A stretch of DNA of 50,025 bases from Mucilaginibacter sp. UBA5151 (GTDB lineage: Bacteria > Bacteroidota > Bacteroidia > Sphingobacteriales > Sphingobacteriaceae), in assembly GCA_002413785.1 (NCBI GenBank), contig DHXR01000012.1, positions 1 through 50,025 on the forward strand. The letters are read 5' to 3'. The translations under genes were made by a program, and so were the position numbers. Position 1 is the stretch's first letter; each line of letters opens with the position of its first letter. Shown one piece after another: positions 8,264 to 15,390 of the stretch. A model generated the notes under the pieces. That model saw nothing but the letters and a program-made list of their open reading frames with translations, was not told the DNA's origin and did not search any database.

Positions 8264-9331
8264 TTAATATTGTAGTATTTTCGTAAATATTGCCTTTGCC
8301 AAAAGAGGCGGGACTGAATTGCCAACCTGTTGCTGTTGAAAACCAATACTTCCAAAAAAATGAAAGTTATCAGGAAAAGATTGGATCCTTGCTGCTTCCC
8401 TTACACTCAGTCCCCTGTTTTCAGTTGGATGTATTAACATGTTTTTTCGATAATTCCCTATAACTACAGATGGTTTATTATAATCAAGTCTATGGTAAAT
8501 ACCTGTATGGCAACGAGTAAAGTCCTTGTAGTTTTTCATTAGATAAGGCGGTATATTCTCCCAATTACCACCTTGTGGAATGTGCACATATCTATTCAGA
8601 ACTAACTTGTTATTTGAAGTCACCAGATTGTTAATGGATTGCTTTGACAATTTTCTAATTTCGGCTTGGTATAAGTTTTGGCATTTGTCTTTGTAATCCA
8701 GCACTTGATAATTAGCACCGCTATTAAGGGAAGGCAAATCTGAAATAGCCTCCCTTACGGATACATAATTTTTAGTAGATGGCTTCGGAAAATCATATTT
8801 TATGCCATGTAAAGAACCAACGATAAAGACACGATTTCTTACCTGCGGGACTCCGTAATCTGCTGAATTTAAAACCGAGTAGGTTACTGTATAACCTAAT
8901 GTCTTTAATTCCTGTATAATTGTTTCTAAAAAAAATCCATTTTCTGTATCAACTATCCCTTTTACATTTTCTACAATTACCCAGTCAGGTTTTTGTTCTT
9001 TTGCAACTCTGATATATTCTTTGAATAACCAGTTAGTTGTATTTTCCTTATTTCTTGTTTTTTGGTTTGATATTGAAAATCCTTGACAAGGCGGTCCGCC
9101 AAAAAGTATTTTTGTCGCATTATTTGATGCCTTGCAAGCCCCGTTGATATTGACATGTCTTATGTCTTCATTAAAAACTAATGTTTTAGGATGATTGGCT
9201 TTGTATGTAATTGCAGCATATTTGTCAATTTCAACGGCGACTTTAACATCGACACCCGCAGCCTGTGCCCCAATAGACATCCCGCCGGCTCCAGCGAATA
9301 AGTCAATACCTATGAAATTGTTGCCTGGCAT
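8264..9331 (-). CDS. DNA (cytosine-5) methyltransferase, first gene of the island operon
   Basis: 355 residues from ATG 9331. All main m5C-methyltransferase motifs are present: I DLFAGAGG (10-17, S-adenosylmethionine binding), IV GGPPCQGFS (78-86, catalytic Cys82), VI ENVKG (121-125), VIII QVRNRVF (163-169), IX REAARIQSFPD and X QVGNSVPP near the C-terminus. The target-recognition region between VIII and IX (about 195-290) is short, so the recognition site cannot be predicted. The frame stays open 29 codons upstream to 9418, but a -7 promoter element lies inside that extension, so 9331 is the better start. There is no restriction endonuclease beside it; the next genes encode an HD hydrolase and an ATPase instead. 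The operon's low GC suggests transfer. Confidence 0.95.
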   Translation of the reverse strand: MPGNNFIGIDLFAGAGGMSIGAQAAGVDVKVAVEIDKYAAITYKANHPKTLVFNEDIRHVNINGACKASNNATKILFGGPPCQGFSISNQKTRNKENTTNWLFKEYIRVAKEQKPDWVIVENVKGIVDTENGFFLETIIQELKTLGYTVTYSVLNSADYGVPQVRNRVFIVGSLHGIKYDFPKPSTKNYVSVREAISDLPSLNSGANYQVLDYKDKCQNLYQAEIRKLSKQSINNLVTSNNKLVLNRYVHIPQGGNWENIPPYLMKNYKDFTRCHTGIYHRLDYNKPSVVIGNYRKNMLIHPTENRGLSVREAARIQSFPDNFHFFGSIGFQQQQVGNSVPPLLAKAIFTKILQY

Positions 9332-9346
9332 ATTAAAAAAAGAATG

Positions 9347-9354
9347 CAAAGTTA
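9347..9354 (-). promoter_or_regulatory. -7 promoter element of the methyltransferase operon
   Basis: Read on the minus strand this is TAACTTTG, an exact fit to TAnnTTTG. It ends 15 nt before ATG 9331, so the leader would be only about ten bases. The -33 region is not convincing (no TTTG at the usual distance). Confidence 0.6.
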
Positions 9355-9417
9355 GATAATTGATTAGGATTATTAGGCGAAAATAAATAAAAACAATTAA
9401 AAACCAATCATAAAACA

Positions 9418-9437
9418 CGGGATTTACATAAATTCCG
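9418..9437. promoter_or_regulatory. Palindrome upstream of the island operon
   Basis: CGGGATTTA-CA-TAAATTCCG has 9-bp arms with one mismatch. It sits about 65 bp upstream of the operon's -7 element, where an activator or repressor could bind. It has no T-run beside it, so it is not an obvious terminator. Its role as an operator is inference. Confidence 0.4.
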
Positions 9438-9602
9438 TAGCCTCGCCCGAATGCTAACTTCGGATATCATTTGTCTGTCTTAGTTTATAGGCATAATCAT
9501 TCATAAATCAAGCTTACGAACAGCACCCGGGGAAAATGAACTGGTATGAACTATTTAGTTAATTGCCAATATGTTTTGCTAATCCAAATAAAATAAAAGT
9601 TA

Positions 9603-9627
9603 TTTGTAACCAAAGTTTAGTTACAAA
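9603..9627. promoter_or_regulatory. Operator-like inverted repeat abutting the HicB start
   Basis: TTTGTAAC at 9603-9610 and GTTACAAA at 9620-9627 are perfect 8-bp inverted arms separated by 9 bp. The right arm touches ATG 9628. A ribbon-helix-helix protein such as the one encoded next would bind this kind of symmetric site, so autoregulation is likely. Confidence 0.6.
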
Positions 9628-9996
9628 ATGAATGACCTTCTAAAATATAAAGATTACCTGGCCACTATCAATTACAGTGCAGAAGACGAGGTTTTTTATG
9701 GCAGAATATTTGGCATTAATGATTTGGTAACCTTTGAAGGCACCTCTGTTTCCGGCTTAAAAAAAGCTTTTCAGGAAGCCGTTAACGATTATATAGCAAC
9801 ATGCAGGGAGCTTGATAAGACACCCGAAAAATCATACAAAGGGGTTTTTAATGTACGGGTTCCGGCTAATCTGCATAAAAAGGCGGCTTTAGCGGCTACA
9901 AAAAATAGCATCACTTTAAATGAGTTTGTAAAAGCAGCCATCGCTTATGCTGTAGATCATGAAAAAGATATCGATCAAACACTTCACCTTGCTTAG
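9628..9996 (+). CDS. HicB-family antitoxin/regulator without HicA
   Basis: 122 residues. The N-terminal half (about 1-75) has the HicB fold signature: a Y..YLATI.Y strand, FYGRIFGINDLVTFEG, then a helix with FQEAVNDYIATCRE. The C-terminal part (about 78-115, FNVRVPANLHKKAALAA...SLNEFV-like helix) is a ribbon-helix-helix DNA-binding domain. HicB normally neutralises the small RNase HicA encoded next to it. I searched both flanks (9440-9627 and 9997-10200) and found no HicA-like frame. It may be an orphan regulator, or this locus has lost its toxin. It diverges from the methyltransferase operon and shares a 296-bp intergenic region with it. Confidence 0.85.
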   Translation: MNDLLKYKDYLATINYSAEDEVFYGRIFGINDLVTFEGTSVSGLKKAFQEAVNDYIATCRELDKTPEKSYKGVFNVRVPANLHKKAALAATKNSITLNEFVKAAIAYAVDHEKDIDQTLHLA

Positions 9997-10456
9997 GGCA
10001 TTTTGTTCAAGCGCCTTAAATATCGGGTTATTGCCGGCGTGCAAGGGTAGCCCACTACGGGGCACTAATCCATTTTTATTTCGTTTTCTACAAAGCGGTA
10101 GCCGCTACGCGGCATATTACGGCAGGGAGTCAAAAGCGCAAAGGCACGACAGAAAAGCGGGCCGGGCGTATGGCTTGCGGGCGGAAGCTTTTTTCTGTCT
10201 TGACCTTTTGGTTACTTTTGGGTCAAGCCAAAAGTAACTAAGCCTCGCGGCTATGAGCGGCGCGTCTATAGCATGAAGGAAAAAGTTAAGGTAAAGCCTC
10301 CGCCACGTTAAATCAACCACGTTTCCATGCATGGCGGGAATGAATATGTATAGTTTTCTCCCTGCGGTCGAAATGACATGGTTTTTGACTTGTTTTCATT
10401 TCCGTCTTCCGGTCTTCCCTACTTCCGGTCTTTCCCGACTAATCGGTCTTTCCAAA
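9997..10456. repeat. Repeat-filled spacer: GTAGCC repeat, GTTAC hairpin and CCGGTCTTCC words
   Basis: There is no credible gene here. 10045-10118 is a GGGTAGCC...CTACGGGGC / TTTTCTACAAA / GGTAGCCGCTACGCGGC unit, related to 34545-34618. 10211-10238 is a perfect hairpin (GTTACTTTTGG, 6-nt loop, CCAAAAGTAAC). Near 10349-10372 is a TTTCTCCCTGCGGTCGAAA word. 10398-10440 is a cluster of TTCCGGTCTTCC-type words, the reverse complement of words found inside lysA. Two open frames that cross this region have the composition of repeats, not of proteins. Confidence 0.75.
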
Positions 10457-10642
10457 CTAATCATAGCTCTTTAACTGTTTGGTATTAAATTCTTCGATCT
10501 TATGGTCTAATTTTTTGATAGACATTTCAAGCATAGCGATGTATGAATCTTTTTTTTCATCATCATCTTCTTTAGCATTGATACAATAAAGAATTTCCTT
10601 AAGCCTGTCCTTCGATCTTATAAATTGATTCAAATCAGCCAT
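10457..10642 (-). CDS. Small hypothetical helical protein
   Basis: A 61-residue frame from ATG 10642. The sequence is highly charged and almost entirely helical by eye (KDRLKEIL, EDDDEKKDSYIAMLEMSIKKLDHKIEEF) with heptad-like spacing in the second half, suggesting a short coiled coil. It has no signal peptide and I do not recognise a family. Composition is protein-like, unlike the repeat-derived frames to its left. Its stop lies against the word cluster at 10398-10440. Function is unknown. Confidence 0.5.
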   Translation of the reverse strand: MADLNQFIRSKDRLKEILYCINAKEDDDEKKDSYIAMLEMSIKKLDHKIEEFNTKQLKSYD

Positions 10643-10822
10643 ACTGCGGATCGTTTAATGATCCTTATACGGATGCCCGGCTACAACAGTTCCAATTGGT
10701 TTTCAACAATAGTAATGTTAATAACATCAAGTCAATGCGTGCTCTTTCAGTTTTTAAAGGCAGTCGGTCACGGTGAATTTTATCGTATCGTATTTTTTAC
10801 ATCCGGTATTTTATAAAAATGA

Positions 10823-10830
10823 TACTTTTG
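10823..10830 (+). promoter_or_regulatory. -7 promoter element before the oxidoreductase pair
   Basis: TACTTTTG fits TAnnTTTG and ends 22 nt upstream of ATG 10853. This would give a short leader and co-transcription of the twin-arginine subunit and the GMC oxidoreductase. Confidence 0.55.
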
Positions 10831-10852
10831 GCGGTATCAATTATTCAACCAA

Positions 10853-11239
10853 ATGCAAAGAAGGGTTTTTATACAACTTTCAGCTTACACCGCAACTGCG
10901 TTGAGTTTCCCTTTTGCAACCGGATGTACCCGCAAACACATTGACGCTGAAGCGCAGCCGCAATTTTTTTTACATATTGTGGATACTAAAACGATCCTGG
11001 TAACAGGACAAGCCTACAGGAAGGCAAACCAGGGAGAAGACGATAAAAACAAACTGAAAGAATTGCTTTTGGCCAATAGCGCTTTATCTTCTTCATCCGG
11101 TGAAAGATCCATCGTCGATATGCTGGTTAGCCGGGTTAATAATGATTTTAAAACGGGGAAAATTGTGTTGGTAAATGGCTGGGTACTATCATTGACCGAA
11201 GCACGGCAATGCGCCCTGTTTTCTATTGTAGAATCTTAA
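10853..11239 (+). CDS. Small twin-arginine subunit partnered with GMC oxidoreductase
   Basis: 128 residues beginning with a twin-arginine-like export signal (RRVFIQLSAYTATA) that leads to a Cys (ATGC) resembling a lipobox. The rest is a helical domain. Small proteins of this kind precede GMC flavoproteins and resemble subunit 3 of gluconate or fructose dehydrogenases, where they help export or attach the folded flavoprotein by hitch-hiking through Tat. The next gene starts 12 bp downstream and has no signal of its own, which fits that model. Assignment to the gluconate-dehydrogenase subunit 3 group is by context and pattern; sequence similarity was not computed. Confidence 0.7.
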   Translation: MQRRVFIQLSAYTATALSFPFATGCTRKHIDAEAQPQFFLHIVDTKTILVTGQAYRKANQGEDDKNKLKELLLANSALSSSSGERSIVDMLVSRVNNDFKTGKIVLVNGWVLSLTEARQCALFSIVES

Positions 11240-11251
11240 CTGCGACAACTT

Positions 11252-12787
11252 ATGCATATAGACGCCCGGAATATTGAAAATAATACCCTTATAGAAGGTG
11301 ATATTTGTATAATAGGCGCCGGTGCAGCGGGTATAAGCCTGGCACTTGAGTGGATAAATTCGGGATATAAAATAATCCTGCTTGAAGGTGGCGGATTTGA
11401 ATATGAGGCTAAAATGCAGGATTTGTACAGGGGAAAAACTACGGGTCAGCGTTATTATCCCCTTGAGTCGGCAAGGTTGCATTATTTTGGCGGGACCACA
11501 GGGCACTGGGCAGGTTTTTGTTCGCCGCTTGACCCGATAGATTTTAAGAAAAGGGATTGGGTGCCTCATAGCGGATGGCCTTTACAGCGTCCGGACCTGG
11601 ATCCCTTTTACGCAAGGGCCCAAACTAATCTGGATCTCGGCCCCTATGAATATGATGCCCGGGAGTATGAACGCCATGATAAATCATTAATCCCATTACC
11701 TTTTGACAATGGGGTTGTTTATAACAAAATGTGGCAATTTAGTCCTCCAACACGTTTTGGCGCCAAGTATAAAGATACAATTGTAAATGCTTCAAATATT
11801 CATTTATACACTTATGCCAACGTTACCACTATAACAGCCAAACAAAACATTTCGTCAATAGAGGAGGTTACCGTTAAAAACTTTGCCGGGAAACAACACA
11901 CAGTAAGGGCAAAATATTTTGTTTCTGCCTGCTGCGCAATACAAAATGCACGGCTGTTATTGGCGTCAAATCAGCAGGCTCCGAAAGGGTTAGGCAATGA
12001 CAACGACCTTGTGGGGCGTTATTTTATGGAGCACCTGGAAATAAAATCAGCTGAAATATGGTTTCCTGAGCCCGACCTGTTAAAGTTATATATGGTTGAT
12101 TTCGGCAAAACCAAATTCCGTGCAGAATTGGCAATAAGTGAACAAAAACAGGAGGAGCTAAAAATATTAAACGGCACCGCTTCTTTTACTCCTTTGGAAG
12201 TAGCAAGAAAACAGCCTGCATTTATTGATATATGGACAGCCGACCCTAAAGAAAGGGAAAAAAATATGGCAGATTATGATAAAAGGGAGAAAAATGATAA
12301 ACATTTGAAAGGGTTTAGAAATTTTGAACTTTTTACAAGGATTGAACAAGCCCCTAACCCTAACAGCCGTGTTACACTTGATACCGAAACTGATGAATTA
12401 GGGGTGCCGCGTGCAGCGCTTCATTGGGAGCTTACATCCCTTGAAAAAAGAAGCATCCGCACAATTTATGAATTAATCGGGCAGCAATCGGGGATCGCCG
12501 GGAAAGGCCGCGTTAAGCTGATGGATTATTTGCAGGACGCAAATGACAATTCATGGCCTTCATTTACCGGTGGCGGTTGGCACCACATGGGTACTACACG
12601 AATGAGCAATGATGCCAAACAAGGCGTTGTCGATGCCAATTGCAAAATTCACGGAATTGACAATCTGTTTATGGCCGGATCATCCTGCTTTGTTACAGCA
12701 GGCTCCCCAAATCCTACTCTTACAATTGTTGCCTTGACCCTGCGGTTATCTGATCACCTCAAAAAAAGAATAAGCGCTAAAACATAA
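11252..12787 (+). CDS. GMC-family oxidoreductase
   Basis: 511 residues. The FAD-binding Rossmann motif GAGAAG is at 22-27, with the ribose-binding acidic end of strand 2 in LLEGG (43-47). The flavin contact region GGTTGHWAGF follows near 80-90. The C-terminal catalytic part has HHMGTTRM (His444/His445) and SPNPTLT (Asn487), the His-Asn pair expected for alcohol or sugar oxidation. Substrates are typically sugars, polyols or other alcohols, with electrons passed to a membrane acceptor. It lacks its own signal peptide and follows the twin-arginine subunit by 12 bp, so periplasmic export as a complex is likely. All key residues are present. Confidence 0.9.
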   Translation: MHIDARNIENNTLIEGDICIIGAGAAGISLALEWINSGYKIILLEGGGFEYEAKMQDLYRGKTTGQRYYPLESARLHYFGGTTGHWAGFCSPLDPIDFKKRDWVPHSGWPLQRPDLDPFYARAQTNLDLGPYEYDAREYERHDKSLIPLPFDNGVVYNKMWQFSPPTRFGAKYKDTIVNASNIHLYTYANVTTITAKQNISSIEEVTVKNFAGKQHTVRAKYFVSACCAIQNARLLLASNQQAPKGLGNDNDLVGRYFMEHLEIKSAEIWFPEPDLLKLYMVDFGKTKFRAELAISEQKQEELKILNGTASFTPLEVARKQPAFIDIWTADPKEREKNMADYDKREKNDKHLKGFRNFELFTRIEQAPNPNSRVTLDTETDELGVPRAALHWELTSLEKRSIRTIYELIGQQSGIAGKGRVKLMDYLQDANDNSWPSFTGGGWHHMGTTRMSNDAKQGVVDANCKIHGIDNLFMAGSSCFVTAGSPNPTLTIVALTLRLSDHLKKRISAKT

Positions 12788-12812
12788 ATGCATTTGTCAA
12801 AACGGTAATGAT

Positions 12813-12832
12813 AAGCTGTTGCTTAACAGCTT
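12813..12832. terminator. Hairpin between convergent genes
   Basis: AAGCTGTT-GCTT-AACAGCTT is a perfect 8-bp stem with a 4-nt loop between the stops of the GMC gene and the NTF2-like gene. No T-run follows on either strand, so it is at best a weak terminator. Confidence 0.4.
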
Positions 12833-12850
12833 AGTTCGACGGAACATTAT

Positions 12851-13720
12851 TTAATCATTCTCAATAGCCGAAAATACTTCCAGCAGAATGTTCCATTTGT
12901 GGCTTGCATCAATTTCCCAAATGCGCACGTAATTGTAATTGCTTACCACATCTCCCTTTTTGATACGGGCTTTGCCGTAAGTATATGCAAGATCATTACT
13001 GGTTGAACGGCCCGCATTGGTAGTTTCGGCGGTTATGTTTATGCCTTCGTTAGCAATAAACTGCATGATTTTATCCTGCCCCGTTATGGGTTCAAACCCC
13101 GGGAAATAATACCTGCCCTCCGGGCTTAAAAACTCCTTATAGGTGGCTAATGTAGATATGGTTAATGAGTGATTGAATAAATTATCAGTAGCAAGGATGA
13201 TCCTTTTGCCGCTGAACGGGTCTTTACTTGGTGCAACTACCTTGCTTGAATCCGGGTTTTTAAAATCCGTCAGGGCCTGCTGCTCAGGTTCGGGGTGCTG
13301 TATGCCCAGGTTGATTAATAATCTCAGTTTATTTTCTCCATCAGCGCGCCAGATAGAAACATAATCTCCAAAAACTTTGTCGGTATCGTCACTGCCATTT
13401 TGATAAATGTATGGCCCTGCCGTAAAGGCCAGATCGCCATTTACAGATATACGGGCAAAGTTGGGTGTCCATGTTAATGTGCCCGCCTGTTTGTCAATAT
13501 TATTATAAAATGTAGTTATTTTGATGGGTTCGGGTTTAAAAACAATGCCGTCCGAATCGGCAACAGCCAAAAAACCGCCTTTTATACCTTTGCGTTCCAC
13601 TAACTTATTAAAGGTCTTTTCAGCCTCTGTCACTCTGGTTACGTCAGCCGGTCCGTTTTGCGCAATCGTTAATTTGCTTAAACCCAATAATATGGCTGTA
13701 GCTATTATAATTCTTTTCAT
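12851..13720 (-). CDS. Exported protein with two NTF2-like (DUF4440/SnoaL) domains
   Basis: 289 residues. Residues 1-20 are a signal peptide ending in TIAQ. Two similar alpha+beta units follow, about 25-150 and 165-289. The first has AEKTFNKLVERKGIKGGFLAV...LAFTAGPYIY...YVSIWR; the second has YKEFLSPEGRYYFPG...GINITAETTNAGRSTSNDLAYTYGKARI...YVRIWE. The repeated 'AYTYG.....YN.Y.RIW' ending is typical of NTF2-like proteins related to DUF4440. Such domains bind or turn over small molecules, but no catalytic residues stand out. Location is periplasmic. It is monocistronic and opposite to its neighbours. Confidence 0.75.
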   Translation of the reverse strand: MKRIIIATAILLGLSKLTIAQNGPADVTRVTEAEKTFNKLVERKGIKGGFLAVADSDGIVFKPEPIKITTFYNNIDKQAGTLTWTPNFARISVNGDLAFTAGPYIYQNGSDDTDKVFGDYVSIWRADGENKLRLLINLGIQHPEPEQQALTDFKNPDSSKVVAPSKDPFSGKRIILATDNLFNHSLTISTLATYKEFLSPEGRYYFPGFEPITGQDKIMQFIANEGINITAETTNAGRSTSNDLAYTYGKARIKKGDVVSNYNYVRIWEIDASHKWNILLEVFSAIEND

Positions 13721-13765
13721 TATTTTTTATGGATGGGTCTAAATTAATAATATTTTAATTGAATT

Positions 13766-13851
13766 GGTGAGTTGTGAATAGTGAGTTGTGAGTTTTTTGA
13801 GATCATTATACAAATTATTGACCACTCACTATTCACCACTCACCATTCACC
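13766..13851. repeat. Inverted word cluster (GTGAGTTGTGAATAGTGAG type)
   Basis: The left arm at 13766-13793 is built from GTGAGTTG/GTGAATA words. The right arm at 13821-13851 is the inverted equivalent (ACTCACTATTCACCACTCACC). About 21 of 23 central positions can pair. The same words occur inside lysA near 21545-21572. Confidence 0.85.
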
Positions 13852-13877
13852 AAAACAACCAAACGTAGTTTCGTTAA

Positions 13878-15341
13878 TTAAATTTTACTCCAGTTAGTGC
13901 CTTCTTTACTATCGTTTAACTGAAAGCCGATTTCCTGCAGCCCTTTCCGTATTTTATCAGACGTTGCGTAATCGTGGTTTGTTTTTGCTTCGTTTCTTAA
14001 TGTAACTATCAGGTTTAATACCTGCGGCAGATCGTCGTTTGCAGCCTGTTCGTTCTTTAAACCTAAAACATCAAGTACAAATGTATTCATCATTTGTTTT
14101 AAAAGCTGTAGGTTCGCGGCATCTATCTTTAATTTCCCGTCGTAAACCGAATTTATAATGCGCGATGCCTCAAAAAGTTCTGCAATCAGCACCGGGCTGT
14201 TAAAATCATCATTCATTGCCGCGTAACAGCGTTCGTTCAGGGGCGCTATCTCCACGTCAGTGGCAGCCGAGGCTTTCAGATTGTCAATCAGGGCAAAGGC
14301 ATTCACCAGGCGTTTAAATCCTTTTTCCGAAGCCTCCATAGCATCGTTCCCAAAATCAAGGGTGCTGCGGTAATTAGCCTGGAGCATAAAAAAGCGCACC
14401 GTCATGGGGCTGTAGCCTTTATGTAATAAAGAATGCTCGCCCGAAAAAAGTTCATGCGGTAAAAAGCTGTTCCCTAACGATTTCGACATTTTTTGACCGT
14501 TTACCGTCAGCATATTGGTATGGATCCAATAAGTTGCCGGGTTTTTACCGCAGGAAGCCACATTTTGGGCTATCTCGTTGGTATGATGTGTCGGCACAAG
14601 GTCAATACCGCCGCCATGGATATCAAATTGCTCGCCCAGGTATTTATTGCTCATCGCCGAACACTCCAGGTGCCATCCCGGGAAACCAACGCCCCAGGGC
14701 GATGGCCATTTCATCAGATGTTCGGGCTTGGCTTTTATCCAAAGGGCAAAGTCAAGTTTCCCATGCTTTTCCTGCTGACCGCCCAACGCGCGGGTATTAT
14801 TCAGCAGGTCTTCGAGGTTGCGGCCGTTCAATATGCCGTAATCCTGGGTGTTATTGTATTTTTCTACATCAAAATAAACCGAACCATCTACCTCGTAAGC
14901 AAACCCGTGCGCCAAAATGGTTTTTACCATTTCTATCTGCTCAATAATATGCCCGGTAGCGGTAGGTTCAATACTTGGCGGCAGAATATTAAATACCTGC
15001 ATTACATCACGAAACCCAACGGTGTATTTTTGTACAATTTCCATTGGTTCCAGGTGAGCCAGTTTGGCTTTCTTTTCTATTTTGTCTTCACCTTCATCGC
15101 CGGCATCGCCTTCAAGGTGCCCGGCGTCGGTAATATTGCGCACGTAGCGTACCTTATAACCCAGGTGGGTAAGGTACCTGAATATCAGGTCGAATGAAAT
15201 ATAAGTACGGCAGTTCCCCAGGTGTACATCGCTGTAAACTGTGGGTCCGCAAACATACATACCCACATGCGGCGGGTTAAGCGGTTCAAACTTCTCTTTT
15301 TTGCGTGTTAAAGTGTTATAAACAAACAAATTTTGGTTCAT
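13878..15341 (-). CDS. cysS: Cysteinyl-tRNA synthetase
   Basis: 487 residues, normal for the enzyme that charges tRNA-Cys in the cytoplasm. The class I signatures are clear: CGPTVYSDVHLGN at 31-43 holds the HIGH equivalent and zinc ligand Cys31, and KMSKS lies at 284-288. Other zinc-site residues appear in WHLECS (Cys227) and the THHTNEIAQ stretch (251-259). The C-terminal helical domain (about 320-487) binds the tRNA. Nothing is truncated. A -7 element ends five bases before the ATG. It is transcribed alone; the TonB receptor behind it lies 50 bp away in the same direction and may read through. Confidence 0.97.
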   Translation of the reverse strand: MNQNLFVYNTLTRKKEKFEPLNPPHVGMYVCGPTVYSDVHLGNCRTYISFDLIFRYLTHLGYKVRYVRNITDAGHLEGDAGDEGEDKIEKKAKLAHLEPMEIVQKYTVGFRDVMQVFNILPPSIEPTATGHIIEQIEMVKTILAHGFAYEVDGSVYFDVEKYNNTQDYGILNGRNLEDLLNNTRALGGQQEKHGKLDFALWIKAKPEHLMKWPSPWGVGFPGWHLECSAMSNKYLGEQFDIHGGGIDLVPTHHTNEIAQNVASCGKNPATYWIHTNMLTVNGQKMSKSLGNSFLPHELFSGEHSLLHKGYSPMTVRFFMLQANYRSTLDFGNDAMEASEKGFKRLVNAFALIDNLKASAATDVEIAPLNERCYAAMNDDFNSPVLIAELFEASRIINSVYDGKLKIDAANLQLLKQMMNTFVLDVLGLKNEQAANDDLPQVLNLIVTLRNEAKTNHDYATSDKIRKGLQEIGFQLNDSKEGTNWSKI

Positions 15342-15346
15342 GGGCG

Positions 15347-15354
15347 CAAACTTA
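15347..15354 (-). promoter_or_regulatory. -7 promoter element of cysS
   Basis: Minus-strand TAAGTTTG fits TAnnTTTG and ends five bases before ATG 15341. The transcript would start at or within a few bases of the start codon. Confidence 0.5.
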
Positions 15355-15390
15355 CTATTTTTAATACAGTGATTTGAAATTTGCGATTAG

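Noticed and set aside
4318..9331. Known DISARM, BREX, Dnd or classical type II restriction-modification system
   Set aside because: There is no helicase, PLD nuclease, PglZ, DndB-E or restriction endonuclease beside the methyltransferase, so none of those assignments fits.
9440..9627. HicA toxin upstream of hicB
   Set aside because: All frames are closed by stops within short distance and none has the HicA pattern (a small basic protein with a G-x-x-x-x-H motif).
9959..10332. Two open frames in opposite directions over the GTAGCC/GTTAC repeats
   Set aside because: They follow palindromic repeat DNA and have no protein-like pattern or relation to a known family; I treat the region as non-coding.
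14493..15197. 234-codon plus-strand frame
   Set aside because: It is entirely antisense to cysS, which has all its signature motifs.
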